DNA of 26,089 bases from Gracilaria caudata (Eukaryota; Rhodophyta; Florideophyceae; Gracilariales; Gracilariaceae). The position numbers and the translations under genes were made by a program. Shown in pieces: positions 1 to 9,093 of this stretch (within the stretch, counting starts at the first letter, position 1; every line of letters starts with the position of its first letter). Where the stretch lies: contig JASCIV010000292.1 in NCBI GenBank assembly GCA_030374735.1, positions 1 through 26,089 of the forward strand, read 5' to 3'. The notes beneath the pieces were generated by a model that did no database searches, was not told where the DNA came from, and worked only from the letters and a program-made list of their open reading frames with translations.

Positions 1-184
1 GCCTTACACCCGCACATTTCCGTGGCACGGAGGGCTCTTCTTCTGAGTCTACCTCATCAGAGGGCAAGGCTTCGAACACCTTGGGTGTTTCTCCCGTCAC
101 CGGGTTTTGCACCACATGTAAGAGTTGAAAATTACCAGTAAGGCATTTGGCTACTACCGCTGATCTCGAAACCGTGGTTTTCAT
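1..184 (-). pseudogene. Retroelement-like open frame running off the window edge
   Basis: On the minus strand an uninterrupted frame runs from an ATG at 184-182 to the window edge, about 60 codons. It includes the stretch LLHVVQNPVTGETPKVFEAL, then a Ser/Glu/Asp-rich acidic patch. Composition is protein-like and not repetitive. It has the same strand as the gag relic that ends at 1229, so I infer it could be the next part of the same element (gag C-terminus or start of pol), separated from it by the tandem repeat array at 185-1228. No protease or reverse-transcriptase motif is visible within it. The alternative is an unrelated gene exon. Confidence 0.35.
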
Positions 185-1228
185 GAAGAAACGTCGTTTC
201 GGAAATTAATGTTTTGATATTTGTTATTCCGTTCCTCAGAAACAGTTGTGGTTTTGTGCGAATGGTGCACAAGTCTTTCATAGAGTGTAAAAGTACCCAA
301 GAAACCATTCTGAGAGTACCGCTGAAGTTCAAGCAGTTCTATTCGTTTTTGAACAGTTTTGTTTCGTGAGTTTTGCACCAGCGTTTCAAGGAGTTTGAAA
401 GTACTCAAAAAAACGAATCGGTGAGTGCCGTTCAACTTGAAACCGTTCTGTTCAGTTTTGAACAGTTTTCCTCAGAATCGTCGTTTCAGAAATCAGGTTT
501 TTCTTATTTACGATTTTCCGTTGCTCTGCAACAGTTTTTATTTGTGAATGGTTTAAAAGCGATTGGAAAAGTTAAGACGTACCCAAGAAGGCATTTTGGT
601 TAGAAACGTTCTTCACGAAACAGTGCCGTTCAATTTTGAACCGTTTTAATCCGAATCGTACTCCCAGACATCTATTTTTTGATTATAGATTTGTCGATGC
701 CCTTCAAATATTTTGATTCCTCATGGAACACCAGTGTTGAAAAGGAGTGGAAATGAGCCAAGGAAGCCTGGGCAGGGTGCTGTGCAACTCGAAACAGATC
801 TGCTTAGTTTTGGTCGGTTTTGTTCAGAATCGTCGTTTTGGAAATCAGTTTTTTGAGTCTTTGAGTTTGGTGTGTTTTGCAAGTGTTTTTGATTTTTTGC
901 TGTTGTAAAAGCGTTTGCAGATGTTGAAACATACACCCAAAAACCATTATTCGGTTGGGACCGCTCAACTTGAAACAGTTGTTCTTCGTTTTGAACAGTT
1001 TTGTTCAGAATCGGTGTTTCGGAAATTGGTTTTTTGATTTTTGATTTTGCGGTGTTCTTCAACTTTTCGAGTTTTTGAACTTTGTAGTAACTAACACTTG
1101 GAGGTGTTAGGAAGTGTCCAAGAAACCCTTTGGGTGGTCCTGTTCGAATTGAAACAGTTCAGTTCTGTTCAATTTTGAACAGTTCTGATCAGAATCGTCG
1201 TTTCAGAAATCGGGTTTCTGATTTTTGA
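185..1228. repeat. Array of diverged ~180-bp tandem repeats
   Basis: The block tcagaatcgtcgtttcaga recurs, diverged, near 475, 648, 826, 1010 and 1193, with a related copy near 186. A second landmark resembling cccaagaaaccatt recurs near 296, 400, 580, 755, 935 and 1117. The spacings of 173-184 bp define a unit of about 180 bp, with one shortened unit between 296 and 400. Each unit also carries a small inverted motif of the form ctgttc-n6-gaacag followed by a T-rich stretch. Minus-strand frames of up to 113 codons exist here but are low-complexity and shift between units, so I do not call genes. The array lies directly 3' of the gag relic and could be an insertion or part of the element. Confidence 0.75.
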
Positions 1229-1713
1229 TTAGTTGTTTTCTGCGATATTGTAATGGCTCTGTGGCGTATGGTACGGCAATGCCATTATTTGGTGCTCCTC
1301 ACCTGGCGGATAAGGGATTACCGCAGGTGGTGAACTCGTGACCGCCGTTGGGACAGTACTGGACCAATTGGACGAAGGTGTCGCGGGCCCTACGTGGCCT
1401 GCAGCACTGACCATATGGATTCCCGCACCCATGGGGGTGGCTTCCGGCGCGGTATCTTCCGAGGTGGTCGAGTAATCAACCTCTAGGACCCTCCTTTCTG
1501 GTTTTTCCTTTGTCCTCAATGGTTTGGCAACCGACGTGGGCTGCCTCTTCCCAGGACGGTGAGCATCCCCGAGGGCATGAGCATAGCGTGCGAGACCGTT
1601 GTAGTCCACCTTTCGGTCATTAGCTAGATAGTTCCGCACCTGTGCCCTGATGGATTGGTCCCCGTTGTCGGCCAACATGGACTTCAACCTCGTGGTTGTA
1701 AATACGTTCCCGC

Positions 1714-1776
1714 ACCGAAATGGAGTTTGCGAAGTCACTCCATTGCGAAAAGTGACTTCGCAAACTCCATTTCGGT
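1714..1776. repeat. Perfect 26-bp inverted repeat with 11-bp spacer
   Basis: Arm 1714-1739 and arm 1751-1776 are exact reverse complements, separated by 11 bp (1740-1750). The left-arm core is tggagtttgcgaagtcact. The gag reading frame enters the hairpin in one frame and leaves it in another. The simplest reading is that one arm plus spacer is an inserted inverted copy of the other. Confidence 0.95.
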
Positions 1777-2993
1777 TTGTCCTGACCTCGGATGGTAGTC
1801 AAGGACTTCCGTGTAGGCTTCCTGAATTACCTAGTCGGTCGCGTAGGTTTCTAAAAGGTAGTTGACCACATGTGGATATATGCTCAACATCTCCGTCTGG
1901 CCATCGTCCACCGCCATGGTATTTGCTCGCATGCGACTGTGAAGCAATGTCGCTGCTTGTCCCTTGAGGTAGAAGTGGAATAACCACATGGAGGCTCCTT
2001 CCCAGAAACCATTCTGGTCACATGCGATCTTAAACTTCTGGAGGAAGTCTATGACCGCGATGAGATCATCACCTGCAAAGGTTGTATCACCCATCTCGAA
2101 ACTAAGCCGCTTGTGCTGCATAGTAATCTTTTGAGAAACCGCACTGGTATACTTAGGGTTCCGATTTACCAACCGATAGGTTCCGTAGTCAACAGTTTCT
2201 GCGAACAGGTAGTTTAGTGGTTGAATTACCGGGAGGTCAGTGTCCGTGTCAGAATCGGAATCCGACGATTCATACCGTTTGGTTTTACCCTTACGGTCTT
2301 TCTTTCCCTTGCGGTGGGAATCCTTCCTCTTTTTCTTACCTCGACGGCGTCTCTCGTCACCCGACGAGTCCGAATCGGTATCGGAGCTCGAAGAATAGGG
2401 GTCTGACCTACGGCCCTTCTTCTTCGTCCTATTGGTCTTCTTGTCTTTTCCTTTTGGCTTCGGCTGCAGCTCCTCATCTGAGCTCGACGAACCGCCACCG
2501 TCAGGGTCTCCAGCATCGGGCGCCTGTACGGTTCTGCCAACTGGTTTCGGAAGGTAAATAACCTTCGGGCCTCGTCCTCCTGAAGGTCTGCCCGTGTCCG
2601 GAATAGGTCGTTCGGCTTCACACCAATTCGGTCTGTAGGAAGATTGGTTGGGACCGCCTTCTATACCGTTAGGATCATTGGGTTACCCTGCGCGGTTGGA
2701 GTCGCTATCCCAGCGGTCTGAAAGTCCTGTTGGAACGCCGATTGGTGTTCCTGCAGGGACTCCTGCACCATATGGTCTACATATTCCCGAGCTTCCTGCT
2801 CGAGGAACTCAAAAACCAATGCGGGCATCTGGTCGGCGAGCTCATGAAAGGCTCGTTCGACCACCATCCAGGTGATTGCTCCCATATCCAAGCGGGGCGC
2901 CACCACCTAGGGTTCCTGTTGGTCTTCGCTGTGCACCGATTGGTTCGACGTGGCGCCCTCCGGCCCCACCAGAGATTCGGCCTCTGCCACAAC

Positions 2994-3113
2994 GGTATCC
3001 TGTGGAGCGGCATTCCTCGCTGTCTGCTCCCCACTCTGGGCGTTTACTGGCATGGTACCCTGGGGAGCGGCATTTCTCGCCATCGGCTTCCCACTCTGCA
3101 TTCCCCCGCACGG
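2994..3113. repeat. Two tandem 60-bp units in the gag N-terminal region
   Basis: A unit beginning ggtatcctgtggagcggcat at 2994 is followed 60 bp later at 3054 by a close copy beginning ggtaccctggggagcggcat. A shorter diverged start appears near 3113. In the minus-strand gag frame this gives a 20-residue repeat around ARNAAPQ, so the unit length keeps the frame. Confidence 0.7.
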
Positions 3114-3203
3114 TATTCTTGCGTAGTAACCTATCAGGGCTGTCCAAGATTGGTCGTGCGTACGAGAAGGAAGGGGCGGTGCCCGATTCTCGGCTCGACG
3201 CAC

Positions 3204-4640
3204 CCTTAGACCTTCGCGGTAGTCGTGACTGGTCCATTACGAGAACTGATGATCTGCAAAGTTCTCTTTCCCGTGATTCTTACAAACCAAGCGGTGATTC
3301 CTCTTCCAAGGCCTTCCTTTCGGATTCTTCTGTTCGAACCAATTGGTGATCCACAATTCTAAGTCGGGAGACCAGAATGTGGTATAGCCAAAGCCTGATT
3401 GTCGGGTACCAATAGGTGCTCGTGTGGACGCGGCGCTAGGGAGCGGATCGGTAGCTCAACCTAGAAGGCGGAGAGGGAAGTACCAGCAAGATATGCGGTA
3501 GCACAAACCACTAGGGGCGAATAGTAGTCGGCCGGCCGGTCGAGCGTGCTCGGTAGATGCAGTACACGAGGCACGACGGACTAGTAGAGCCTGAGGTATT
3601 CGGGATAGACCGTTAGGTTAACTTTAGAAACTGTAGTGCAATGGGAAAACCCAGAAACATACCGAGAAGTTCGGAATCTCGTCCTCTGTGAGGGTATTGA
3701 GCTGGAAGAGCCTCTCCAGGTTGACACGGCGAAGCCGAAGTGTAAGTCCGGGGTCAGCCTTCACGACTATTGTAGGAGAGTTGCGAGGTGCACGTCGCAG
3801 ACGGTTATGGGCCACGAGTGTGTGTATAAGGTTCCTCATACGGGGTATGACAACCCGTATAGCGGAGGGTGCGAGGAGCCAGTGGGCAACGAGCACCGGA
3901 AGGAATCCGCGAGAAACCACCCGAAGATGGGGAAAGAACAACAACAGAAAGTGGTAATATAACAAGAAATACTGGCCTCGAAGGCAGCGGAGAACGGTCA
4001 CGAGATATCGGTAAAACAACCCTATACCGGGGCAAGCACACGGTGTATACCGGGAAAATAGCCGGCGATAAACGGTAGAAATAGACGGTGTCTCTAGGCG
4101 AGCCAAGGGCGGTGATAGTCCGTACACTATGGGTGCGCAAACTCGGCGGGGAGGTTACCAAAACGCCGAGGCGGAAAGCTATAAGAGCGAGAACACGACT
4201 TAGTCGGGAACCCCTTGGTTGGGGAGGTTTACTTGAGTGACAGGGCCTTCGGCCGTGAAACTACATAGTAGATCTACCCGCTAATAGCGGTAGTACTCAT
4301 AACTTCCTCGAAAGAGTGGACTTCACATAAACGACTAAGTCGGTAAAAACATCTCTGAGAGGGGTTGCACTTCAGAAACCTGTGGGTGGTAGAGTTAGTC
4401 AGAAGGTGTTTCCCTTTACAATATGGTAGACGAGGAAGTGGTGCACTCACCTTAAGGGTGAGTGCTGCTCAGCCTCCGTCGTTGCACGCCACGTGTGCCA
4501 CGTGAGAGGATGCACTGCTGTAGTGCGCCTCGCAAATATTGTCTACCTATTGCGGCAAAAACCTATCCTATTCCCTATGCAGTCCTTAGCCACGTGACAT
4601 ACCTACATGGTTCTACCTCGCTGGCATTGCTCACTGTATC
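3204..4640. other. Non-coding stretch between opposing retroelement relics
   Basis: This lies upstream of the minus-strand gag and upstream of the plus-strand integrase tail. Open frames of 100-167 codons occur on both strands around 3624-4161 but overlap one another, have no family signature and look compositional. A 9-bp hairpin (arms 4443-4451 and 4457-4465) is present. I could not identify long terminal repeats or a convincing primer-binding site; decayed leader or LTR sequence is the likeliest content. Confidence 0.4.
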
Positions 4641-4985
4641 ACAGAGAGTATTGAAAGTGGAATCAAAAGGATTTTTGAAGAAGGAGATAAGGTTTTATTG
4701 TCAACCAAGAACCTAAAAATCCACCCAGGACGAGTAAAGAAATTGTTTCCGAAGTATGTTCGGCCATATATAGTGAAGAAAATCATGGGCGAAGGACGAT
4801 CGTACGAATTGGAGTTACCAGAAGAGTGGAAGAATATACACCCTACTTTTCACGTATCTCTCCTCAACAATTACGATGGAGAGGTAAAGAATAAGGAAGA
4901 CAGGAAAGTTGTTGAGAGGAATAAATTCGAGAAGATTGTTAGATTAGAAACAGTAGAATCGATAGAATCTTTGATCACTGTATGA
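4641..4985 (+). pseudogene. Ty3/gypsy-type integrase C-terminal fragment
   Basis: An open frame with no start runs to TGA at 4983-4985. It reads FEEGDKVLLSTKNLKI, then a Pro/Lys-rich strand, then RPYIVKKIMGEGRSYELELP and HPTFHVSLLNNY. This is the characteristic tail downstream of the catalytic core in Ty3/gypsy integrases: a GDKV-LLST-NL strand, a K-(L/F)-P-K-Y-x-GP/RP-(Y/F) turn, and a W-x-IHPTFHVSLL ending. The catalytic DDE core, RNase H and reverse transcriptase are absent upstream, so this is a truncated remnant. It is on the opposite strand from the gag relic and therefore probably from a different insertion. About 25 charged residues follow the HVSLL motif, with no clear chromodomain. 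Confidence 0.8.
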
Positions 4986-5086
4986 ACAACAGTCTTCTGG
5001 AGTATCTCGTGCACTATGGGAACAAGGACTAGACGGAGAACCGATGGGTCGATTGTCAAACACACATCACCTCGACTGACCGTCAA

Positions 5087-5433
5087 GTCATCGAAGAGTT
5101 CACATCGACGTCACGTTCATCATGAGAATCGAAGTCAACTACGCATGTTTCAGCAACCAAATCCATTTGCCTCACATCTAACTCGCCGGCAAGGCCTTAG
5201 TCGATTGGATTCAACAGTTTGGACTGAAGTGCTTTGTTCAGCAACGTGTCTTGTGGAATTTCGTTCTTCTGTTTCTGATGTTTTACAATATCGAAGGACC
5301 TTTTGTTAAGGATAACGAAACATTCAACACCTTGGTTTGCGTCAGTCTCCGCATGAATGAAGGTGTTCGCAACGAAATTGGATTTTCGTTTTTTATCTAT
5401 TTCTATCAATTTGTGGTTGTTCGTTATGGCCAT
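5087..5433 (-). pseudogene. Decayed minus-strand frame, family not recognised
   Basis: An ATG at 5433-5431 opens a 78-codon frame rich in Lys, Asn and Asp, including FVILNKRSFDIVKHQKQKNE and ending SKLLNPID before TAA at 5197-5199. The same frame then continues open with protein-like composition (QMDLVAETCVVDFDSHDERD) to TGA near 5089. That suggests a single coding sequence interrupted by a nonsense codon, or a 78-aa protein with a fortuitously open 3' region. It lies 100 bp past the integrase tail, so a retroelement origin is possible, but I see no diagnostic motif. Confidence 0.3.
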
Positions 5434-5547
5434 CTCACTGAAGATTTGACGTACGCTCCCGATTTCCGTTATTTCATCAGTCGCTTAGATACTTATTCCC
5501 ATTACACCGTTGAATTCCGTTTTCATGTAACTCGTGACAGGGTTTAA

Positions 5548-6085
5548 TTTCTGTTTGCGTATCGTTATCTGCCGTAATCGAAGACTATAAGCCTTTTGAA
5601 TGAGGAGAAATTTTTAAATTTGCCTATTTAAAAGATATTTTATTTGAAAATATTTTGTGGTAAAAACTGTATCTCGTGCTAGATTAGCGTTCTTTGCGCT
5701 CTAATATTAAGTTGCAAAAAGTTTTGGCTAGCGGTAGAAAAGTGGCACTCATTGACCTCTATAAGATGAGTACCTAGCTAGCAAGTTTAGAGGGTTTTCA
5801 AGTTTTGAATAAGCACGCGGTTTTTCCTTTTTTTTTGTTTTTGTGCACTTTTTGCCAAATAATAAGTATAAGTTTATTTCAATCTATCCGCTACATTGAC
5901 AGCCAACTACACGTTGCTGTGTTCAGAACACATTCTCTTTTGTGCAGCTTACGAACTTGCTCTTACAGTATAAATTCTATTACTTTCCAAACTGTAAATC
6001 GGATGTGACACATGCCTTTAGAGTCGCTAAATAAAAGCACTACCATTTTCTGATTGGTTCCTGCGTTCTTCGTAAAAAGTCGTAT
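5548..6085. other. AT-rich intergenic stretch
   Basis: AT-rich sequence with T runs near 5820-5840 and no convincing coding frame. Base composition switches abruptly to GC-rich at about 6085, where the next gene model begins, so the promoter of that gene probably lies in this interval. I could not single out a TATA element. Confidence 0.4.
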
Positions 6086-7445
6086 ATGGCGACAAATTAC
6101 GGTTTTCCCGCGATTCCCAGTCGCCAGACCGCGCGATCGTCTCCGTCGCCACCGCCACCGCCGTCGCCATCGCCGCTTATTGCGCGCCCGCCGCGCCGCT
6201 TATTGCGCGCCCGCCGCGCCGCCACTTCCCTCCGCCCGCGCCACCCTGCCCCACCGGCACGCGCCGCACTTCGCGCCGTGATGCTGCATGCGCCGGTCAC
6301 CCGCGCTGCTCGCCATCACCTCCGCGCACTGCATCTACTCCGACACCGAGCGCGTTGCGCACAAGCGCAGCCCGGGCGCACCTGTCTGCCCTTCGACAGC
6401 AGCTCCGGCTCCTCCACTCAATGCAAGACGTACCAATGCGGTTTCGGCTTCGTGTGTGACCATACCTTTGAGACGCCCTCCGTGTTTCCGTTTGCCGCAT
6501 CATCGTCGTTGACTTGCTTCTGACTTCTCGTCCCTCTTGTTCCCTCTTCCAAACCGTACAGGCGCCGGAACCGAGATATGCGATGTCACCGACTACACCC
6601 TCATGTGCACCGTGTACCCACCTGCCCGTGGGCGCAGCGCCGACTGGCTCTGGGCACATCGCTGACTGCGAGTTGGCGCGCAGGTGACTTGCGTCGCGCC
6701 GAGGAAACAGCCAGGCCCTTAACCGGATCACTCGCCGTCTGCTCAGCCCAGCACGTCTTCTTCGCCCGCGCCATCGTCTTCTTCTTCCCCGGCGCCTTCG
6801 GCTTCTCCTTCGGCTTCTTCCTCCCTGGCACCCTCGCAGTCATCGTCTTCCGCGGCTCCGTTCGTGTCCGCGTCTCCGTCTGCGTCGGTGTCACCGACCC
6901 CGTCCAGCGCAACGCTCATTCCGAGTGGCGGCGTCTGCCCACCCACGGGCACGTGCGAGTTCGGAACGGCATGCTGTTGCACTGCAATCTGTTCCACCAT
7001 CATTACAATCCAGATCGAGGCGCTCGCCGACGACAGCGTGGTGCCGATGATGTGTGGCAATGAACTGAGTGCCGAGACACCCCGACAACATCGAGGAAGC
7101 TATAGGTACGAAGGCGTTTGCGACGATCTGTACTACCGTGTGCGAAACTCGGGCGGTATCTGGGAGGCGTTGATCACCATTGTTCGTGATCTGATTTCCA
7201 ATACGTTGTATTCTTCTGTCATGCCGCCAGAGGCCGGTCTTAACGCCGTGGTGGTGCAGAACCCGCTCAACACGGAATTCTTCACGGACGCGGCGTACGA
7301 CTTCAGTGCGTGGACCCCGGCGGTGCAGCATACCAATATGCTGACGCTGTATGCGGGGTACATTGCTTTCCAGAACGGAAAACGTGAAGCGCGCTCGCGA
7401 GGACCACGGTTCGCGTACTACCGCTTGATCCTGCCGTTCTGCTAG
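6086..7445 (+). CDS. Probable three-exon gene for a Ser/Pro-rich protein
   Basis: Proposed exons are 6086-6451, 6562-6683 and 6752-7445, joined in frame to 393 codons plus TAG. Intron 1 (110 nt) starts gtgtgtgacc and ends after a pyrimidine-rich run at cgtacag. Intron 2 (68 nt) starts gtgacttg and ends cccag. The last exon is the firm part: a Ser/Ala/Pro-rich linker (about 6752-6905), a cluster of Cys around GTCEFGTACCCTAIC, then a globular-looking region with YRYEGVCDDLYYRVRNSGG and FSAWTPAVQHTNMLTLYAGY. I recognise no domain. Exon 1 is Pro/Arg-rich and uncertain; an ATG at 6281 is an alternative start, and exon 1 contains a 23-bp tandem duplication that is not a multiple of three. No clear signal peptide or membrane span is seen. 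Confidence 0.5.
6172..6217. repeat. Exact 23-bp tandem duplication
   Basis: Two perfect adjacent copies (6172-6194 and 6195-6217) begin gccgcttattgcgcg. The unit length changes the reading frame, which weakens a long exon 1 starting at 6086 and favours a start further downstream, or a recent frameshift. Confidence 0.9.
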
Positions 7446-7814
7446 GACTCCACGCGGTGTATGTCGCAATCGTTTTCGAGTTCAAAGTGTTTTGTTTCTG
7501 GTAACAGAGGACGAGGACGCAGAGGTGACCGGTCTCCGGCCGAGATGTCTCATGCAGACCCTCCAATTGGAAAACCTTTTTTCAAAATACCGAGAATGGT
7601 ACATTCGATTGAAGTCTTAGGAAAGCCGTTCTGTTCCACTTGTGGAAGCTCAAGAGTTTTCCGTTACATGACAAAAGCTGCCGTTCGAGAAGCTGCTGCG
7701 GAAATACCTCATATCCACCACCACCCCCACCACACTTCCCCATCATGATCCACCATCTCATCACCACTACGCCAACCCTCGACGTTCGGTTTGGTTCGAT
7801 CCTCCTGCGCCGTC
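7446..7814. other. Intergenic region upstream of the Cys-rich gene
   Basis: No convincing gene. A plus-strand frame of about 95 codons (7461-7748) has no family signature and overlaps minus-strand frames of similar length. A C/A-rich stretch (about 7715-7770, repeated ccaccaccccc and catcatcacca patterns) lies just before the ATG at 7815 and may be 5'-UTR. Confidence 0.35.
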
Positions 7815-8969
7815 ATGATCAACATACTCCTCCTGCTTTCTCTGTTCATACGTTTTGTGTCGATCGCATCGCAGACCGTTTGTCCTCCCGGCTCACAACT
7901 GGTCCCAAACAACAACTCTTCCGTCTGCCGCTCCTGCAGACCTGGAACGTTTCAGCCGCGTTCAGGCCAAACAACATGCCTACCCTGTCCTCCAGGAACC
8001 GAGTCTGTCTCTGGCGCCACCGTGTGCGCAGCGTGCCCTGACGGGCAGATTCTATTTCCGAACGGAACTTGTGCCGAATGCCCACCTGGCAAGCAGTTTC
8101 ATCGCGCCACTCAGAGCTGCGAATCATGTCAAATTGGCTTTTCGAAGACGGACCAGGGACCAGGTCCTTGTCTGCCCTGTCCCATCGGTTCTTTCTCTCT
8201 ATCCGGCGCGACGGAGTGTTTCACTTGTCCAGAGAACCAAGCCCCCGTCATGGCGGATGGAAGCTGTGGACAATGCTCACCGGGTTTGTTTTTTCAAGAG
8301 TTCAGATTGGCTTGTTCGGAATGTCCTCCTGGAAGCTTCACAAACGTCCCAAATGTGTTAAATCGTTGTGTTCCATGTGAAACAAACTCATTTGCATTAG
8401 TACCAGGCGCTACCGAGTGTTTTGCCTGTCCAGCGAACCAGGCACCAGTCAAGCCGGACGGAAGCTGTGGACAGTGCCCACCGGGCTCCTTTCTAGACGA
8501 GTTGAGCGGCAGTTGTGCACAGTGTTTCCCTGGAAGCTTTACAAACGTGCCGAATGTGTTCTCGAGCTGTATTCGATGTGGAGGAAATTCGTTTGCATCA
8601 CAAGGGGCTGCAGAGTGTATGCCATGTCCCATTGGGCACGTATTCATAAACAGCACACAGAACTGTGAGCCGGATTGTGAGCCGGGTTTCTTCTACGACG
8701 AGTCTGTTTTGGAATGCTTGCCATGCAGTGTGAACCGGTTTAGCAGAGGACGCGGACTAGGTTTCTGCACTCCGTGTCTAGTCGGTAGCTTTGCTCGGGT
8801 GGGGTCCTCTACATGCTTCTTATGCCCTCCTGGACAGAGCTTTATTCAAGTTGTAGACGGTTGTGGGCTGTGCCCTGAGGACGCACCTTACAATATTGTA
8901 ACTGCGAGTTGCGGATCGGACTCGACTGTGCCTGTCACTCCCCTTCCGGAAGCTTTTGATGAAGAGTAG
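7815..8969 (+). CDS. Secreted Cys-rich protein with GCC2/GCC3 (ephrin-receptor-like) repeats
   Basis: An uninterrupted 384-aa frame. The ATG at 7815 was chosen because it opens directly into a signal peptide (MINILLLLSLFIRFVSIASQ), whereas the frame upstream has no ATG. The mature part has 42 cysteines, arranged as repeated C-x2-C pairs followed by PPGSF/PxG turns. That is the pattern of Ephrin_rec_like (GCC2/GCC3) modules of extracellular receptors and secreted proteins. Residues about 131-197 and 198-264 are a clear internal duplication of 67 residues (201 bp), each with GATEC, NQAPV, DGSCGQC and PGSFTNVPNV-type motifs. N-glycosylation sequons (NNSS, NGT, NST) are present. There is no C-terminal membrane span, so the product is probably released or wall-associated. 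Ligand and function are unknown. Confidence 0.88.
   Translation: MINILLLLSLFIRFVSIASQTVCPPGSQLVPNNNSSVCRSCRPGTFQPRSGQTTCLPCPPGTESVSGATVCAACPDGQILFPNGTCAECPPGKQFHRATQSCESCQIGFSKTDQGPGPCLPCPIGSFSLSGATECFTCPENQAPVMADGSCGQCSPGLFFQEFRLACSECPPGSFTNVPNVLNRCVPCETNSFALVPGATECFACPANQAPVKPDGSCGQCPPGSFLDELSGSCAQCFPGSFTNVPNVFSSCIRCGGNSFASQGAAECMPCPIGHVFINSTQNCEPDCEPGFFYDESVLECLPCSVNRFSRGRGLGFCTPCLVGSFARVGSSTCFLCPPGQSFIQVVDGCGLCPEDAPYNIVTASCGSDSTVPVTPLPEAFDEE
8205..8606. repeat. 201-bp internal tandem duplication in the Cys-rich gene
   Basis: Copies begin at 8205 (ggcgcgacggagtgtt) and 8406 (ggcgctaccgagtgtt), 201 bp apart, so the frame is kept. Differences are scattered and many lie at third positions. 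Confidence 0.8.
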
Positions 8970-9093
8970 AGCTCACGCAATTAGTAACAATTACTGCCTT
9001 ACAGGTCAAAGTAAAGATATATTTGATCTACGTACGGAAATTTGGTTTGCTTTGGATATGTCGATGATAGCACCGGAGTTATGAGTATTGTAA

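Larger units (their letters stand above)
1229..3203 (-). pseudogene. Retrotransposon gag relic (LTR-element capsid region)
   Basis: A minus-strand gag-like polyprotein can be followed through several frames. The N-terminal part (3203-2910) is Ala/Gln-rich with a 20-residue tandem repeat. The next part (2906-2661) has a helical ALVFEFLEQEAREYV stretch. Then come a Ser/Asp plus Lys/Arg-rich linker (about 2530-2230) and the capsid-like block FAGDDLIAVIDFLQKFKIAC (about 2090-2030), followed by aromatic and helical residues and LLETYATD. The C-terminal part (1738-1232) has LKSMLADNGDQSIRAQVRNY. Lesions are TAG at 2907-2909, a frameshift near 2661-2690, TAG at 1831-1833 and an inverted duplication at 1714-1776 that changes frame. 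This is known for LTR-element gags: a helical capsid flanked by low-complexity arms. No zinc knuckle, protease or reverse transcriptase follows, so the element is incomplete. Confidence 0.65.

Noticed and set aside
3356..3374. tRNA-3'-end-like sequence (aagtcgggagacca) as a primer-binding site
   Set aside because: The T-loop-to-CCA distance is about five bases too short for a real tRNA 3' end, and no LTR boundary sits next to it.
3624..4161. Open frames of 108-167 codons on both strands
   Set aside because: They overlap one another, have no motif or ATG-supported start, and one is simply Leu/Arg/Pro-rich. Likely compositional.
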